Below, piece after piece: positions 48,743 to 60,063 of a DNA stretch of 64,000 nucleotides. Source of the stretch: Pseudomonas bijieensis (GTDB lineage Bacteria; Pseudomonadota; Gammaproteobacteria; Pseudomonadales; Pseudomonadaceae); assembly GCF_013347965.1 (NCBI RefSeq), contig NZ_CP048810.1, positions 4,773,501 to 4,837,500 on the forward strand, in the 5' to 3' direction. A model generated the notes under the pieces. It was not told the DNA's origin. It was given only the letters and a program-made list of their open reading frames with translations, and did not search any database. The position numbers and the translations under genes were made by a program. Position 1 is the stretch's first letter. Each line of letters opens with the position of its first letter.

Positions 48743-49969
48743 TCAGCCCGCTGATTCCTTATACGCTTTCAATACCCTGAGTCGCTCCCGTTTGATCGCC
48801 TCACCCAGCTCCGGACCCTTGAAGCCTTTCTCCAGCAAAGGCTGCACTGCCACTGCGCGGGCCGCCGCTGCTGCGCCGCGCAGATAATCCGCCTGTGGAT
48901 AACTTCGATTTTCCAGGCCTTTGCGACCACGGGCATCCATCTCGCACGCCGCGATGAACTCCTCGAAGCGCTGAGGCCGACGGTACACGTCAAAACTCTG
49001 CAACAGCTCAAGCAAGGTGGACGCCTTCAGCTCAAGCGCACGATGAGCATGGGTGTGATACTGGCCGACCAACAGTGCCAGTTCCTGACAATCGCGCGGT
49101 ACCTTGAAGCGCTCATTGACCGCTTTGATCAGCTTCAAGCCTTTGTGCTCATGGGCGATGTGCCGCGGCCATTCGTGTTCGGGTGTCAGGCCTTTGCCCA
49201 GGTCATGGAGCAGGCAAGCCCAGCGGACGGTCAGGGGTTGCTGGTGCAGTGCCGCCTGTTCCAGCACGCTCAGGGTGTGCAAGCCCGTGTCGATTTCCGG
49301 GTGGTGGGCTTCAGGCTGAGGCACGCCGAACAGCGCATCGACCTCGGGCATCAGGACCTTGAGGGCCGTGCAGTCGCGTAGGACCTGGATAAATACCTGT
49401 GGCTGTTTTTCCATGAGGGCGCGGGAAATTTCTTTCCAACTGCGCTCGGCCGTCAATGCTTCCAATTCGCCGGACTCACTGAGCTGGCGCATCAGTCCAA
49501 GGGTTTCGTCCGCCACCTTGAAGCCCAGCGGTGCATAGCGTGCGGCAAAGCGGGCAACTCGCAAAACTCGGAGGGGATCTTCGGCGAAAGCGGGGGATAC
49601 GTGACGCAGAACGCGGGCTTCCAGATCGCGTTGGCCGTGGTACGGATCGGTCAGGTTGCCATGGTCATCTTCAGCCATGGCGTTGATGGTCAAGTCCCGG
49701 CGAACCAGGTCCTCCTCCAAGGTCACTTCAGGGCTGGCATGGAACACGAAGCCGCCATAGCCTCGACCGCTCTTGCGTTCGGTACGGGCGAGGGCGTATT
49801 CCTCGCCGGTCTTCGGGTCGAGGAATACCGGAAAGTCAGCCCCCACGGGGCGAAAACCTTTGGCGAGCATTTCCTCGGCGGTGGCCCCCACGACGACCCG
49901 ATCGATGTCGGTGACGGGAATGCCCAGCAGGCGATCGCGAACGGCGCCGCCAACTTTATAGATCTGCAT
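48743..49969 (-). CDS. cca: Multifunctional CCA tRNA nucleotidyltransferase with HD domain
   Basis: Adds or repairs the 3' CCA of tRNAs. 408 residues. It opens [16 protein letters not shown], then the catalytic Asp pair in [22 protein letters not shown] and [15 protein letters not shown] follow. A C-terminal HD domain ([20 protein letters not shown]) gives the phosphohydrolase activities of the proteobacterial type. It is the single gene of its unit. Confidence 0.96.
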   Translation of the reverse strand: MQIYKVGGAVRDRLLGIPVTDIDRVVVGATAEEMLAKGFRPVGADFPVFLDPKTGEEYALARTERKSGRGYGGFVFHASPEVTLEEDLVRRDLTINAMAEDDHGNLTDPYHGQRDLEARVLRHVSPAFAEDPLRVLRVARFAARYAPLGFKVADETLGLMRQLSESGELEALTAERSWKEISRALMEKQPQVFIQVLRDCTALKVLMPEVDALFGVPQPEAHHPEIDTGLHTLSVLEQAALHQQPLTVRWACLLHDLGKGLTPEHEWPRHIAHEHKGLKLIKAVNERFKVPRDCQELALLVGQYHTHAHRALELKASTLLELLQSFDVYRRPQRFEEFIAACEMDARGRKGLENRSYPQADYLRGAAAAARAVAVQPLLEKGFKGPELGEAIKRERLRVLKAYKESAG

Positions 49970-50032
49970 AAAAAACCTCCGTTGATCCGACAGGATAACC
50001 TTTGCGTCGGACCTCCGGAGGCGAAAACGGGA

Positions 50033-51598
50033 TCAAAGATGAATGACCGCCAGGTCCAGGCGGCCATAGTCTCCTTCGGCTTGTTCGCCTTTGGGAGGTA
50101 CATGATGGGTTTTCATCACTTGGTCGCCTTGCAGGGTTTCCAGGTGGATGTCGAAACCCCAGAGCCGGTGCAGGTGCTTGAGCACTTCATCGGTGGAGTC
50201 ACCCAGTGGTTTGCGGTTGTGCGCCTGGTGCCGCAGGGTCAGCGAGCGATCGCCGCGGCGGTCGATGCTGTAGATCTGCACGTTGGGCTCGCGATTGCCC
50301 AGGTTGTACTGCGCCGCCAGGGTTTCGCGGATGATGCGATAGCCGCTCTCATCGTGAATGGCGGGCACTACCAAGTCATCTTTCTGGTCATCATCCAGAA
50401 TGCTGAACAATTTCAGGTCGCGGATCACCTTGGGCGAGAGGTACTGCAAGATGAAGCTTTCGTCCTTGAAACTGCTCATGGCGAATTTAATGGCGGACAA
50501 CCAGTCCGAACCGGCGATTTCCGGGAACCAGCGACGATCTTCCTCGGTAGGGTTTTCGCACATGCGGCGGATGTCGCGGTACATGGCGAAACCCAGTGCG
50601 TAAGGGTTGATGCCGCTGTAGTACGGGCTGTCGAAACCAGGTTGGAACACCACGCTGGTGTGGGACGTCAGGAACTCCATCATGAAGCCGTCGGTAACCA
50701 GGCCCTCGTCGTACAGGTCGTTCATCAGCGTGTAGTGCCAGAACGTGGCCCATCCCTCGTTCATGACCTGGGTTTGGCGTTGTGGATAGAAATACTGGGC
50801 GATCTTACGCACGATACGCACGATTTCCCGCTGCCACGGTTCCAACAGGGGCGCATGTTTTTCAATGAAATAGAGAATGTTCTCCTGGGGCTCGGCAGGA
50901 AAACGAGCATTGTCTTTTTCGTTGTACTTGTCTGCACCCTTGGGAATGGTGCGCCACAGATCGTTGATCTGTTTTTGCAGGTGCTCTTCGCGGTCCTTTT
51001 GGCGCCGGCGTTCTTCTTCGGCGGAAATCGGATACGGCCGTTTGTAGCGGTCCACGCCGTAGTTCATCAGGGCGTGGCAGGAGTCCAGGAGGTCCTCCAC
51101 CGCGTCGATGCCATGGCGCTCCTCGCACTGCATGATGTACTGCTTGGCAAACACCAGGTAATCGATGATCGAGCTGGCATCGGTCCAGGTGCGGAACAGG
51201 TAGTTGCCCTTGAAGAAGCTGTTGTGCCCATAGCAGGCATGCGCCACCACCAGGGCCTGCATGCAGATGGTGTTTTCCTCCATCAGGTAGGCGATGCAGG
51301 GGTCGGAGTTGATGACGATCTCATAGGCCAGTCCCATCTGGCCTCGACTGTAGGATTTCTCGGTACTGAGGAAGTGCTTGCCGTAGGACCAGTGGTGATA
51401 GCCCAGCGGCATGCCGACCGACGCATAGGCGTCCATCATTTGCTCGGCGGTGATCACCTCGATCTGGTTCGGGTAGGTGTCGAGGGCGTAGCGGTCCGCG
51501 ATACGGCTGATTTCGCGGTCGTAGGCCTTGATCAGCTCGAACGTCCATTCGGAGCCGGTGGAAATGGGCTGGCGCTTCTGCTCTTTTTTGGCGGTCAT
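50033..51598 (-). CDS. SpoVR family protein (YcgB-like)
   Basis: 521 residues of the SpoVR/YcgB family, starting with a lysine-rich segment ([20 protein letters not shown]). Conserved His-rich blocks are [39 protein letters not shown] and [20 protein letters not shown]. These suggest a metal site, but no activity is established. It overlaps the DUF444 gene by four bases and is the last gene of the PrkA-DUF444-SpoVR operon, which is linked to stress and stationary phase in other bacteria. Confidence 0.93.
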   Translation of the reverse strand: MTAKKEQKRQPISTGSEWTFELIKAYDREISRIADRYALDTYPNQIEVITAEQMMDAYASVGMPLGYHHWSYGKHFLSTEKSYSRGQMGLAYEIVINSDPCIAYLMEENTICMQALVVAHACYGHNSFFKGNYLFRTWTDASSIIDYLVFAKQYIMQCEERHGIDAVEDLLDSCHALMNYGVDRYKRPYPISAEEERRRQKDREEHLQKQINDLWRTIPKGADKYNEKDNARFPAEPQENILYFIEKHAPLLEPWQREIVRIVRKIAQYFYPQRQTQVMNEGWATFWHYTLMNDLYDEGLVTDGFMMEFLTSHTSVVFQPGFDSPYYSGINPYALGFAMYRDIRRMCENPTEEDRRWFPEIAGSDWLSAIKFAMSSFKDESFILQYLSPKVIRDLKLFSILDDDQKDDLVVPAIHDESGYRIIRETLAAQYNLGNREPNVQIYSIDRRGDRSLTLRHQAHNRKPLGDSTDEVLKHLHRLWGFDIHLETLQGDQVMKTHHVPPKGEQAEGDYGRLDLAVIHL

Positions 51599-52867
51599 GT
51601 CACTAACCTGCGCTGGAAGAGTTCACGGAAGACCGGGTAGATATCCCCGGCCGAGACCAGTTGCTGTTGGGCAAATGTGTCGGAAAAAGCTTCGGCTATC
51701 CGTTCGTATTCGTACCACAGGGCCTGATGTTCGCGTGGAGTAATCTCCACATAAGTGTAGTACTGGACGAATGGCATGATCTGGTTGATCAGGATGTCGC
51801 GACAGATCGGTGAGTCGTCATTCCAGTTGTCGCCGTCCGACGCCTGGGCTGCATAGATGTTCCATTCGTTGGCGGGGTAGCGTTCGGCCATGATCTCCTG
51901 CATCAGCTTCAGGGCGCTGGAGACAATGGTGCCGCCGGTCTCCCTGGAGTAGAAGAATTCCTCTTCGTCCACTTCCCTGGCGCTGGTGTGGTGGCGGATG
52001 AACACTACATCGATCTTGTCATAGTTCCGCTTCAGGAACAGGTACAACAGGATGAAGAAGCGTTTGGCGATGTCCTTGGTGGCCTGGGTCATGGAGCCGG
52101 ATACGTCCATCAGGCAGAACATCACCGCCTTGGAGCTGGGGTTTGGCTGTTTCACCAGCAGGTTGTACTTGAGGTCGAAGGTGTCGAGGAACGGTACGCG
52201 GTGGATGCGTGCGCTGAGTTTCTCGATTTCCGCTTCCAGGTCCTGAATATCGCCAAAATTGTCGGGTTCTTCGCGTTTCAGGCGGGCCAGTTCTTCCTTG
52301 GCCTCGCGCAGTTTTGCCCGGCTGCTGCCCGACAGCGCGATACGCCGTGCGTGGGCGGAGCGGAGGGTGCGGATGATATTGATGCGTGACGGATTGCCTT
52401 CATTGCTGATACCGGCCCGCACGGTCTTGAAGGTGTCGGTGCCGGTCAGGTTGCGCTTGACCAGGTTCGGCAGTTCCAGGTCCTCGAACATGAACTCCAG
52501 GAATTCCTCCTGGGTGATCTGGAACACGAACTCATCCATGCCTTCGCCGGAGTTGCCGGCTTTACCGGGCCCTTTGCCGCCACCACCACCCTGGGGACGG
52601 GGGGATGTGCTCGCCACTGGTGAATTCCTTGTTGCCTGGGTGCACGACGGTCTGTTTGCCGCCGCGGCCATGATGAAGCACCGGCTCGTCGATATCGCGG
52701 CCGGGGATGCTGATCTGTTCGCCGTGCTCCATGTCGGTAATGGAGCGCCGGCTGACCGCCTCTTCGACGGCCTTCTTGATGTGGTCACGGTAGCGCCGCA
52801 GAAACCGCTGGCGGTTCACCGTGCTCTTGTTCTTGCCATTAAGGCGTCGGTCGATCACATAGCTCAT
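51595..52867 (-). pseudogene. DUF444 (YeaH) protein gene, interrupted by a +1 frameshift
   Basis: The family protein has 423 residues with a von Willebrand-type metal site ([20 protein letters not shown]). The start is at 52867 ([20 protein letters not shown]). A run of six G at 52599-52604, where five are expected, shifts the frame after residue ~91 (GEHIP). The correct continuation [20 protein letters not shown] lies in the next frame down to the stop at 51595. With one base removed the length is exactly 423. As written the first frame ends near 52562 and the remainder has no good start. Sequencing error is likely. The partner genes are prkA upstream and SpoVR downstream. Confidence 0.85.
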
Positions 52868-52882
52868 AGGCCCCTCCGGGGG

Positions 52883-52970
52883 AGCTTCAAGTCGTAAGCC
52901 TCAGGCTGCAAGAGGAGTGGCGTCGAGCCTTGGGCTCAACGCCGTTCCTTGCAGCTTGTAGCTAGAAGCT
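52883..52970. repeat. Large imperfect inverted repeat between prkA and the DUF444 gene
   Basis: The two halves fold back over nearly 90 bases: agcttcaagtcgtaagcctc pairs imperfectly with gcagcttgtagctagaagct at the far end, and ggcgtcgagcc / ggctcaacgcc closes the tip around TTG. It resembles the agcttcaagctgcaag-type intergenic repeats of pseudomonads; that family link is from memory. It is not a REP of the gctcgcgat type. Confidence 0.65.
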
Positions 52971-52979
52971 TGCCGCTGC

Positions 52980-54903
52980 TTACTGCGATTTCCGGACCCG
53001 CAGGTACCACTCGGAGAGCAGCCGTACCTGTTTGTCGGTGTAGCCACGTTCGACCATGCGTGTAACGAAGTCGTTGTGTTTTTTGCTGGTCCTCCTTGCT
53101 GGCCTTGGCGTTGAAGCTGATGACTGGCAGCAGGTCTTCGGTGTTGGAGAACATTTTCTTCTCGATGACCACCCGCAGCTTTTCATAGCTGAGCCAGGTT
53201 GGGTTCTTGCCGTTGTTGTTGGCTCGGGCGCGCAGCACGAAGTTGACGATCTCGTTGCGGAAGTCCTTCGGATTGCTGATGCCTGCCGGTTTCTCGATTT
53301 TCTCCAGCTCTTCGTTGAGGGCCACGCGATTGAGTATTTCGCCGGTTTCCGGGTCGCGGTATTCCTGGTCCTGGATCCAGAAGTCTGCGTACAGAACGTA
53401 GCGGTCGAAGATGTTCTGGCCGTATTCGCTGTAGGACTCCAGGTATGCGGTCTGGATTTCCTTGCCGATGAACTCGATGTAGCGCGGGGCCAGGTACTCC
53501 TTGAGGAAGCGCAGGTAACGCTCGCGGGTTTCGGCCTGGAATTGCTCCTGCTCGATCTGCTGTTCCAGCACATACAGCAAGTGAACCGGGTTGGCCGCGA
53601 TCTCGTGAGGGTCGAAGTTGAACACCTTGGACAGGATCTTGAACGCGAAGCGTGTGGACAGACCGTTCATGCCTTCATCGACCCCCGCGTTGTCGCGGTA
53701 TTCCTGGATCGACTTGGCCTTCGGATCGGTGTCCTTGAGGTTTTCACCGTCGTACACACGCATCTTCGAATAGATGTTGGAGTTTTCCGGCTCCTTGAGG
53801 CGCGACAGCACCGTGAACTGGGCCAGCATCTTCAGCGTGTCAGGGGCGCAATGGGCCTTGGACAGCGAGCTGTTGAACAGCAGCTTGTCGTAGATCTTCA
53901 CTTCGTCGGTCACCCGCAGGCAGTACGGCACCTTGACGATGTAGATCCGGTCGATGAAGGCCTCGTTGTTCTTGTTGTTGCGGAAGGTATGCCATTCCGA
54001 CTCGTTGGAGTGAGCCAGCAGGATGCCGGTGAACGGAATGGCCCCCAGGCCCTCGGTGCTGTTGTAGTTGCCTTCCTGGGTGGCGGTCAGCAGGGGGTGC
54101 AGCACCTTGATGGGCGCCTTGAACATTTCGACGAACTCCATCAGGCCCTGGTTGGCCCGGCACAGCGCACCCGAGTAGCTGTAGGCATCGGCGTCGTTCT
54201 GTGGGAATTCTTCCAGCTTGCGGATATCGACCTTGCCCACCAGGGCCGAAATATCCTGGTTGTTTTCGTCGCCCGGCTCGGTCTTGGCCACTGCGATCTG
54301 GTTAAGGATCGAAGGGTAGAGCTTGACCACACGGAACTGGCTGATGTCACCACCGAATTCGGCGAGGCGCTTGGTGGCCCATGGCGACATGATGGTATTG
54401 AGGTAGCGGCGTGGAATGCCGAAGTCTTCCTCGAGGATCGCGCCGTCCTCTGTGGCGTTGAAGAGGCCCAGGGGCGATTCGAACACCGGCGAGCCCTTGA
54501 TCGCGTAGAAGGGCACTTTTTCGATCAGTTGCTTGAGTTTTTCGGCCAGGGACGATTTACCGCCACCCACGGGGCCGAGCAGATAAAGGATTTGCTTCTT
54601 CTCTTCCAGGCCTTGGGCGGCATGGCGGAAATAGGACACGATCTGTTCGATGCATTCTTCCATCCCATGGAAGTCTGCAAAGGCCGGATAGCGGCGAATC
54701 ACCTTGTTGGAAAAGATTCGCGAGAGCCTCGAGTTGGTCGAGGTATCCAGCAGTTCCGGTTCTCCGATTGCCAGCAACAGACGCTCCGCAGCCGATGCGT
54801 AGGCGCTACGGTCCTGTTTGCAGAGTTCGAGGTATTCCTGCAGCGAGTATTCCTCCTGCCGCGTGGACTCGAAACGTTGCTGGAAGTGGCTAAAAATACT
54901 CAT
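52980..54903 (-). CDS. prkA: PrkA-type serine kinase/AAA protein, C-terminus frameshifted
   Basis: The family protein has 640 residues. An AAA-like core has the P-loop LLGPVGGGKSSLAEKLK (~100-120), and a C-terminal PrkA domain follows. The start is MSIFSHFQQRFESTRQEEYS; the frame is open upstream without homology. A run of six T at 53079-53084, where five are expected, shifts the reading after KEDQQK. The right tail, HNDFVTRMVERGYTDKQVRL through VRKSQ, lies in the next frame with a stop at 52980. As written, a wrong tail runs to 52936 and gives 655 residues. Removing one base restores 640. It heads the operon with the DUF444 and SpoVR genes. Confidence 0.88.
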
Positions 54904-55205
54904 GACGTCACCTCGCTCGATACGTGGAGCCGGTGGCGGATCAATCAGTCGATGCTGGTCAGCCGCTGGTGGAACCCAGCTGCTGTTTACCCCCCAGAAT
55001 GCTTTCAAGAATGCAGGCTCTTGAAAGCTTACTCCCGATGACCCGTGCGCCGGTGTACCGGCTCTCCCCTGTTTTGGATGGCCTGAGGCTAAGGATAGTT
55101 CGGAATCGGAGAGGTAAAGGTGGAATACGTAATTAGTTGTGGCAGACCGTTCGTCTGCCAGTGCTCAAGCCCACGGTTCTCGCGGGCTTGGGACGGCATA
55201 AAAAA
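54904..55205. other. Intergenic region upstream of prkA
   Basis: 302 bases with no gene that I can support. It holds the prkA promoter and, near glpE, two hairpins at 55141-55159 and 55166-55190. A sigma-S or sigma-54 promoter would be expected for this operon; I did not find a convincing match by eye. Confidence 0.5.
55141..55190. terminator. Two tandem hairpins downstream of glpE
   Basis: Stem ggcagac / gtctgcc with a CGTTC loop (55141-55159), then caagccc / gggcttg with an 11-base loop (55166-55190). They lie 16-65 bases beyond the glpE stop. No U run follows either stem, so termination is only likely. Confidence 0.45.
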
Positions 55206-55535
55206 TTATTCGTGAGTGCCTTTCGCTATTTCTGAAGGATAAGTCGTACGCCACAACTCAAAACCGCCGTCCATGCTGTAGACGTCACTGAAGCCCTGGC
55301 TGACCAGGTAGGCGGCTGCGCTCTGGCTGGAGTTGCCGTGATAGCAGACCACCACGGTAGGTGCGTCGAGGTCGGCGGCCCGGATGAAGTCGGCGATGGA
55401 GTGGTTATCCAGATGCCTGGAACCACTGATATGCGCAGCCGCAAAAGTGGCTGGGTCGCGGACGTCGACGACGACTGCGCCTTGCTCGCGCAGGGCCTGG
55501 GCCTGTTCCGGGGGGATGCGTTTGAATTCGGTCAT
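55206..55535 (-). CDS. glpE: Thiosulfate sulfurtransferase GlpE
   Basis: A single-domain rhodanese of 109 residues, the exact GlpE length. The active-site Cys is in [17 protein letters not shown]. It moves sulfane sulfur from thiosulfate to acceptors such as cyanide or thioredoxin. The start is [12 protein letters not shown]; the frame is open nine codons further. It is the last gene of the lptD-surA-pdxA-rsmA-apaG-apaH-glpE series. Confidence 0.93.
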   Translation of the reverse strand: MTEFKRIPPEQAQALREQGAVVVDVRDPATFAAAHISGSRHLDNHSIADFIRAADLDAPTVVVCYHGNSSQSAAAYLVSQGFSDVYSMDGGFELWRTTYPSEIAKGTHE

Positions 55536-55568
55536 GAGGACTCCTGTAGCGCTGAAACGCAACGCCGG

Positions 55569-56444
55569 TCAAACGGCAGTGCCGGCCGGCAATGGTGCAG
55601 TGGTCGGGTGGTGGATTTTAGCGTGGCCCTGCTCGTCGCAATCGCAACGCAGTTGCTCGAAAGTATCGACGTTCATCAGCGTCATGGCACTGCCCCACAC
55701 GCAACCGGTATCGAGCGCGAAGACGCCGGGCTCGTCGGATTGGCCTCCCAGTGCCGCCCAGTGCCCGAAAATGATCTTCAGGTGACGGGTCTTGCGCTCG
55801 CTGTGCTTGAACCAGGGGGCGTAGCCAGGCGGTGCGGTCTCGATGCCTTCCTTGCCCTTGAGATCGAGCTTGCCGTCGCGGGTGCAGAAACGCATGCGCG
55901 TGAAGTAATTGGTGATGACCCGAAGACGGGCGCTACCGGTGAGGTCGTTGTCCCACTTGACCGGCTCGTTACCGTACATGCCATCCAGGTAGGGGGCGAA
56001 CAGATTGTCGTCGCGCAATGCCTGCTCGACCTCGCCAGCGCATTTGAGTGCCTTGCGCAGGGACCATTGGGGCGGGATGCCAGCATGGACCAGCGCCAGG
56101 TTGCGCGCTTCGTCGTAGTGCATGAGCTTTTGCTGGCGCAACCACTCCAGCAGCTCGACGCAATCGGGGGCCGCGAGTATTTCGTTCAGGGTATCGGATT
56201 TTTTCAGGCGTTCGATGTTCTGCCAGGCGGCCAGCAGATGCAGGTCGTGGTTGCCGAGCACGCACACCAGCGACTGGCGGATGCTGTAGAGAAAACGCAA
56301 CGTCTCGAGGGACTGCGGGCCGCGGTTGACCAGGTCACCCACCAGCCACAGCGTGTCTTTTTGCGGATCGAACTCGACGCGCTCCAGCAGGCATTTGAGC
56401 GGGTCGAGGCAGCCTTGCAGGTCACCGACCGCGTACGTGGCCAT
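55569..56444 (-). CDS. apaH: Symmetrical bis(5'-nucleosyl)-tetraphosphatase
   Basis: Hydrolyses Ap4A to two ADP and also removes Np4 caps from RNA. 291 residues. Metallophosphatase motifs are [29 protein letters not shown] and [10 protein letters not shown], with GHWAALGGQ near the end. Its ATG shares one base with the apaG stop (TAATG). Confidence 0.96.
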   Translation of the reverse strand: MATYAVGDLQGCLDPLKCLLERVEFDPQKDTLWLVGDLVNRGPQSLETLRFLYSIRQSLVCVLGNHDLHLLAAWQNIERLKKSDTLNEILAAPDCVELLEWLRQQKLMHYDEARNLALVHAGIPPQWSLRKALKCAGEVEQALRDDNLFAPYLDGMYGNEPVKWDNDLTGSARLRVITNYFTRMRFCTRDGKLDLKGKEGIETAPPGYAPWFKHSERKTRHLKIIFGHWAALGGQSDEPGVFALDTGCVWGSAMTLMNVDTFEQLRCDCDEQGHAKIHHPTTAPLPAGTAV

Positions 56445-56824
56445 TAGTGCAGGGCTCCGGGCACGGCCAGGCGAAAGGGCTTGATGACGGCGTCGAAGCG
56501 TTTGCCGTCCTCGGCCAGCATCTGGTAGGTGCCCTGCATGGTACCGACCTTGGTCGTCATCACCGTTCCGCTGCTGTAGCTGTGGCTTTTGCCGGCGTCG
56601 ATCAACGGCTGTTGGCCAACCACGCCTTCGCCACGCACTTCTTCGACATGGCCATCGCCGTCGGTGATGATCCAGTGCCGCGACAGCAGCCTGGCGGGCA
56701 AGGAGCCGTTATTGCGCACGGTAATGCTGTAGGCGAAGGCGAAGCGGTCATGCTCGGGTTGCGACTGTTCTGCCAGAAAACGTGTGGTGACGCTGACGTC
56801 GACCTGGTAACGAGGATCGGACAT
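56444..56824 (-). CDS. apaG: ApaG domain protein
   Basis: 126 residues with a fibronectin-III-like fold. Conserved segments are [40 protein letters not shown] and [20 protein letters not shown]. In Salmonella CorD/ApaG is linked to cobalt and magnesium efflux, but the molecular function remains open. It is coupled to apaH. Confidence 0.95.
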   Translation of the reverse strand: MSDPRYQVDVSVTTRFLAEQSQPEHDRFAFAYSITVRNNGSLPARLLSRHWIITDGDGHVEEVRGEGVVGQQPLIDAGKSHSYSSGTVMTTKVGTMQGTYQMLAEDGKRFDAVIKPFRLAVPGALH

Positions 56825-56939
56825 GCAAAAAGGCCTTAAAAGCGAAGCGGGACGCGGGCGCGACTCAGACGATCAGTCTAGGCCAAGTATCGGGTAGTAG
56901 GCCAGACTGGCGTACTGCCCGATAGCGATCGTCGTCCGC

Positions 56940-57758
56940 TCAGTTGGCGTCGACTTGCGGGGCGACCTGTTCGCTGAGCTTGTCGGCCAGGCGCACGAAA
57001 GCTGCCAGGTCCAGTTGCTCGGGGCGCAGGCTGCCATCGACGCCGGCGGCTTCGATTTCAGCGCTGCTGAGCAAAAGTTTCAAGGTGTTGCGCAAGGTTT
57101 TGCGTCGTTGGTTGAACGCTTCGCGCACCACCCGCTCCAGCAGGCGATGATCCTTGGCCGGGTGCGGCAGGATGGCATGGGGTACCAGGCGGACGATGGC
57201 CGAGTCGACCTTCGGCGGCGGGTTGAATGCGCCCGGGCCGACGTTGAACAGATGTTCGACCCGGCAATGGTACTGGACCATGATCGACAGCCGACCCCAA
57301 TCGCCACCACCCGGGCCGGCGGCGAGGCGCTCGACCACTTCTTTCTGCAGCATGAAGTGCATGTCGCGGATCAGGCTGGCGTTGCTCAGCAGGTGGAAAA
57401 TCAGCGGCGTGGAGATGTTGTATGGCAGGTTTCCCACCACCCGCAGGCTGCTCGGCGCGGCGTCCAGGCTATTGAAGTCGAACTTCAGTGCGTCGCCCTG
57501 GTGCAGGTTGAAATTGCTCCTGCCGGCGAACTGCTGGTTGAGGATCGGGACCAGGTCCTTGTCCAGTTCCACCACGTCCAGTTGTGCGCCGCTGTCGAGC
57601 AGGCCTTCGGTCAGGGCGCCCTGGCCCGGTCCGATTTCCAGCAGGCGATCGTCGGGCTTGGCCCGGATGGAACGCAAGATGCGATCGATCACGCCGGCGT
57701 CATGCAGGAAGTTCTGGCCGAAGCGCTTGCGCGCGCGGTGTTGGTATTGCTCGGTCAT
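56940..57758 (-). CDS. rsmA: 16S rRNA adenine dimethyltransferase (KsgA)
   Basis: Dimethylates A1518 and A1519 in helix 45 during 30S assembly. 272 residues. It begins [20 protein letters not shown]. The SAM motif is [16 protein letters not shown]; the catalytic NLPYNIST motif is present. It overlaps pdxA by four bases. Note that this rsmA is not the Csr-type repressor that RsmY titrates. Confidence 0.97.
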   Translation of the reverse strand: MTEQYQHRARKRFGQNFLHDAGVIDRILRSIRAKPDDRLLEIGPGQGALTEGLLDSGAQLDVVELDKDLVPILNQQFAGRSNFNLHQGDALKFDFNSLDAAPSSLRVVGNLPYNISTPLIFHLLSNASLIRDMHFMLQKEVVERLAAGPGGGDWGRLSIMVQYHCRVEHLFNVGPGAFNPPPKVDSAIVRLVPHAILPHPAKDHRLLERVVREAFNQRRKTLRNTLKLLLSSAEIEAAGVDGSLRPEQLDLAAFVRLADKLSEQVAPQVDAN

Positions 57759-58744
57759 AAATGGGTCTCGGCCATCTGGTAGGCGGTTTCCAGCGCGACT
57801 TGCAGGCTGCCGGTATCGATCTTGCCGCTGCCGGCCAGGTCCAGGGCGGTACCGTGGTCCACGGAGGTGCGGATGATCGGCAGGCCCAACGTTATGTTGA
57901 CCGCTGCGCCGAAGCCTTTGTACTTCAGCACGGGCAGGCCCTGGTCGTGGTACATCGCCAGCACCGCGTCGCAGTGCTCCAGATATTTTGGGGTAAACAG
58001 AGTGTCGGCAGGCAGCGGGCCACGCAGGTCCATGCCCTCGCTGCGCAAGCGCTCCAAGGTGGGTTCGATGATGTCGATTTCTTCACGGCCCAGGTGTCCG
58101 CCTTCACCGGCATGGGGATTGAGCCCGCAGACCAGGATGCGTGGCCGGGCGATGCCGAATTTTTCCTGGAGGTCGGCGTGCAGGATGCGCGTGACCCGCT
58201 CAAGGCGTTCCGGGGTGATGGCGTCGGCGATGTCCCGCAAGGGCAGGTGAGTGGTCACCAAGGCCACACGCAGGCCGCGGGTCGCGAGCATCATCACCAC
58301 TTGCGCGGTGTGGGTCAGGTCGGCCAGGAATTCGGTGTGGCCGGAAAAGGCAATCCCGGATTCGTTGATCACGCCCTTGTGCACCGGAGCGGTGATCATG
58401 CCTGCGAAAGTCCCGTCCAGGCAGCCTTCGCCTGCGCGGGTCAGAGTTTGCAGGACGAACGCGGCGTTGGCCTTGTCCAGCTGCCCGGTGACGACCGGCG
58501 CGCCCAGGGACGTATCCCAGACGTACAGGCTGTTGGCGGGCGCCGGGACATTCGGCCAGGCTTGCGGTGTTACCGGCAGCAGGTCGACGACCACCCCCAG
58601 CTGCGCGGCCCGCTCAAGGAGCAGGTCGCGACTGGTAATGGCAATCAGGGGATACGGCTGGGGTTGCGAGGCGAGCAGCAGGCACAGGTCGGGACCGATG
58701 CCGGCTGGTTCGCCGGGTGTCAGCGCGAAACGCTTGGGTTTCAC
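57755..58744 (-). CDS. pdxA: 4-hydroxythreonine-4-phosphate dehydrogenase
   Basis: An NAD-dependent step of pyridoxal phosphate synthesis. 329 residues. Family blocks include [15 protein letters not shown] at the N-terminus, [36 protein letters not shown] (metal His) and [18 protein letters not shown]. It overlaps both rsmA and surA by four bases. Confidence 0.97.
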   Translation of the reverse strand: MKPKRFALTPGEPAGIGPDLCLLLASQPQPYPLIAITSRDLLLERAAQLGVVVDLLPVTPQAWPNVPAPANSLYVWDTSLGAPVVTGQLDKANAAFVLQTLTRAGEGCLDGTFAGMITAPVHKGVINESGIAFSGHTEFLADLTHTAQVVMMLATRGLRVALVTTHLPLRDIADAITPERLERVTRILHADLQEKFGIARPRILVCGLNPHAGEGGHLGREEIDIIEPTLERLRSEGMDLRGPLPADTLFTPKYLEHCDAVLAMYHDQGLPVLKYKGFGAAVNITLGLPIIRTSVDHGTALDLAGSGKIDTGSLQVALETAYQMAETHL

Positions 58745-60063
58745 TGCGCTGCCTGGTCTGCACCAGGGAGTTTGATTTCAACGTAGGCTTCGTCGCGAAT
58801 CTGACGCAGCCAGGTTTGCAGCTCTTCGTCGTATTTGCGGTTGCGCAACACGGTCATCGCCTGTTGTTCGCGAGCCTGGGTGGTGCTGTCGGTGGCGCGG
58901 CGGCCAAGGACTTCCAGCACGTGCCAGCCATAAGGGCTCTTGAACGGTTTGGACAGCTGGCCTTGCGGGGTGTCGGCCATGACTTGGCGGAACTCCGGAA
59001 CCAGTGCATTCGGGTCGACCCAGTTCAGGTCGCCGCCGTTGAGGGCCGATCCCGGGTCTTCCGAGAAACTCTTCGCCAGTTCGGCGAAGTCTTCGCCCGC
59101 TTCGATGCGGTCGTAGAGTTTCTCCGCCAGACGCTTGGTCTCGGCTTCGCTGCGGATTTCACTTGGCTTGATCAGGATGTGGCGAACATGCACTTCGTCA
59201 CGGACCTGGGTTCCGCCACCGCGTTTTTCCAGCACTTTCAGGATGATGAAACCGCCGGGCGTACGAGCTGGCTGGGTGATGTCGCCCACGGCCATGGCGC
59301 TCAGTTCACGGTCGAACGGAGGCGGCAGTTGAGCAGGCTTGCGCCAACCCATGTCGCCGCCTTCCAGGGCATTGTCGCTGCCCGACTTGGCAATGGCCAT
59401 CTGGCCGAAGTCAGCGCCTTGCTTGAGCTGCTGGTAGACATCCATCGCCTGGCGATAAGCACTCTGGATCGCTTCGGAGTTAGCGCTTTCCGGGGTAGGA
59501 ATCAGGATGTTCGTCAGGTGCAGTTCTTCGGAAAGCTGCATTTTGCCCAGGTCGGACGCGAGGAAATTCTTCACTTCCTGCTCGGACACCTGGATGCGTT
59601 CGGCGACACGGCGCTGGCGCACACGGCTGATGACCATCTCGCGGCGGATCTGATCGCGGGCGTCCTCGTAGGAGAGGCCGTCGCGAGCCAGGGCGGCGCG
59701 GAACTGGTCGATGCTCATGTTATTGCGCTGGGCAATGGTGCCGACGGCCTGGTTCAGTTCTTCATCGGTGATACGAATGCCGGAGCGTTCGCCGATCTGC
59801 AGTTGCAGGTTTTCGACGATCAGGCGTTCGAGCACTTGCTGGTCCAGTACACCCGCTGGCGGCAAGCCACCGCCGCGCTTGGCGATGGTTTGCTGCACTT
59901 CATGGACGCGCTGGTCCAACTGGCTCTGCATGACCACGTCGTTGTCGACGATGGCCACTACTTTATCGATGGACTGCACCGCGGCGTTGGCCGCGGTACC
60001 CAGGAACAGCGCGCCCAGCATCAGCGGGCGCAGACAATCAGAAAGCTTGATCTTCACGTTCAC
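58741..60063 (-). CDS. surA: Periplasmic chaperone/peptidyl-prolyl isomerase SurA
   Basis: 440 residues. A Sec signal peptide ([18 protein letters not shown], ~10-27) directs it to the periplasm. The N-terminal chaperone region is followed by two parvulin domains, near [20 protein letters not shown] and [20 protein letters not shown]. It escorts outer-membrane proteins, including LptD encoded next to it. The ATG lies 26 bases inside the end of lptD, so the two are coupled. Confidence 0.95.
   Translation of the reverse strand: MNVKIKLSDCLRPLMLGALFLGTAANAAVQSIDKVVAIVDNDVVMQSQLDQRVHEVQQTIAKRGGGLPPAGVLDQQVLERLIVENLQLQIGERSGIRITDEELNQAVGTIAQRNNMSIDQFRAALARDGLSYEDARDQIRREMVISRVRQRRVAERIQVSEQEVKNFLASDLGKMQLSEELHLTNILIPTPESANSEAIQSAYRQAMDVYQQLKQGADFGQMAIAKSGSDNALEGGDMGWRKPAQLPPPFDRELSAMAVGDITQPARTPGGFIILKVLEKRGGGTQVRDEVHVRHILIKPSEIRSEAETKRLAEKLYDRIEAGEDFAELAKSFSEDPGSALNGGDLNWVDPNALVPEFRQVMADTPQGQLSKPFKSPYGWHVLEVLGRRATDSTTQAREQQAMTVLRNRKYDEELQTWLRQIRDEAYVEIKLPGADQAAQ

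Noticed and set aside
56940..57758. Reading rsmA as the RNA-binding repressor targeted by RsmY
   Set aside because: The protein is a KsgA-type methyltransferase with NLPY; only the gene name coincides.
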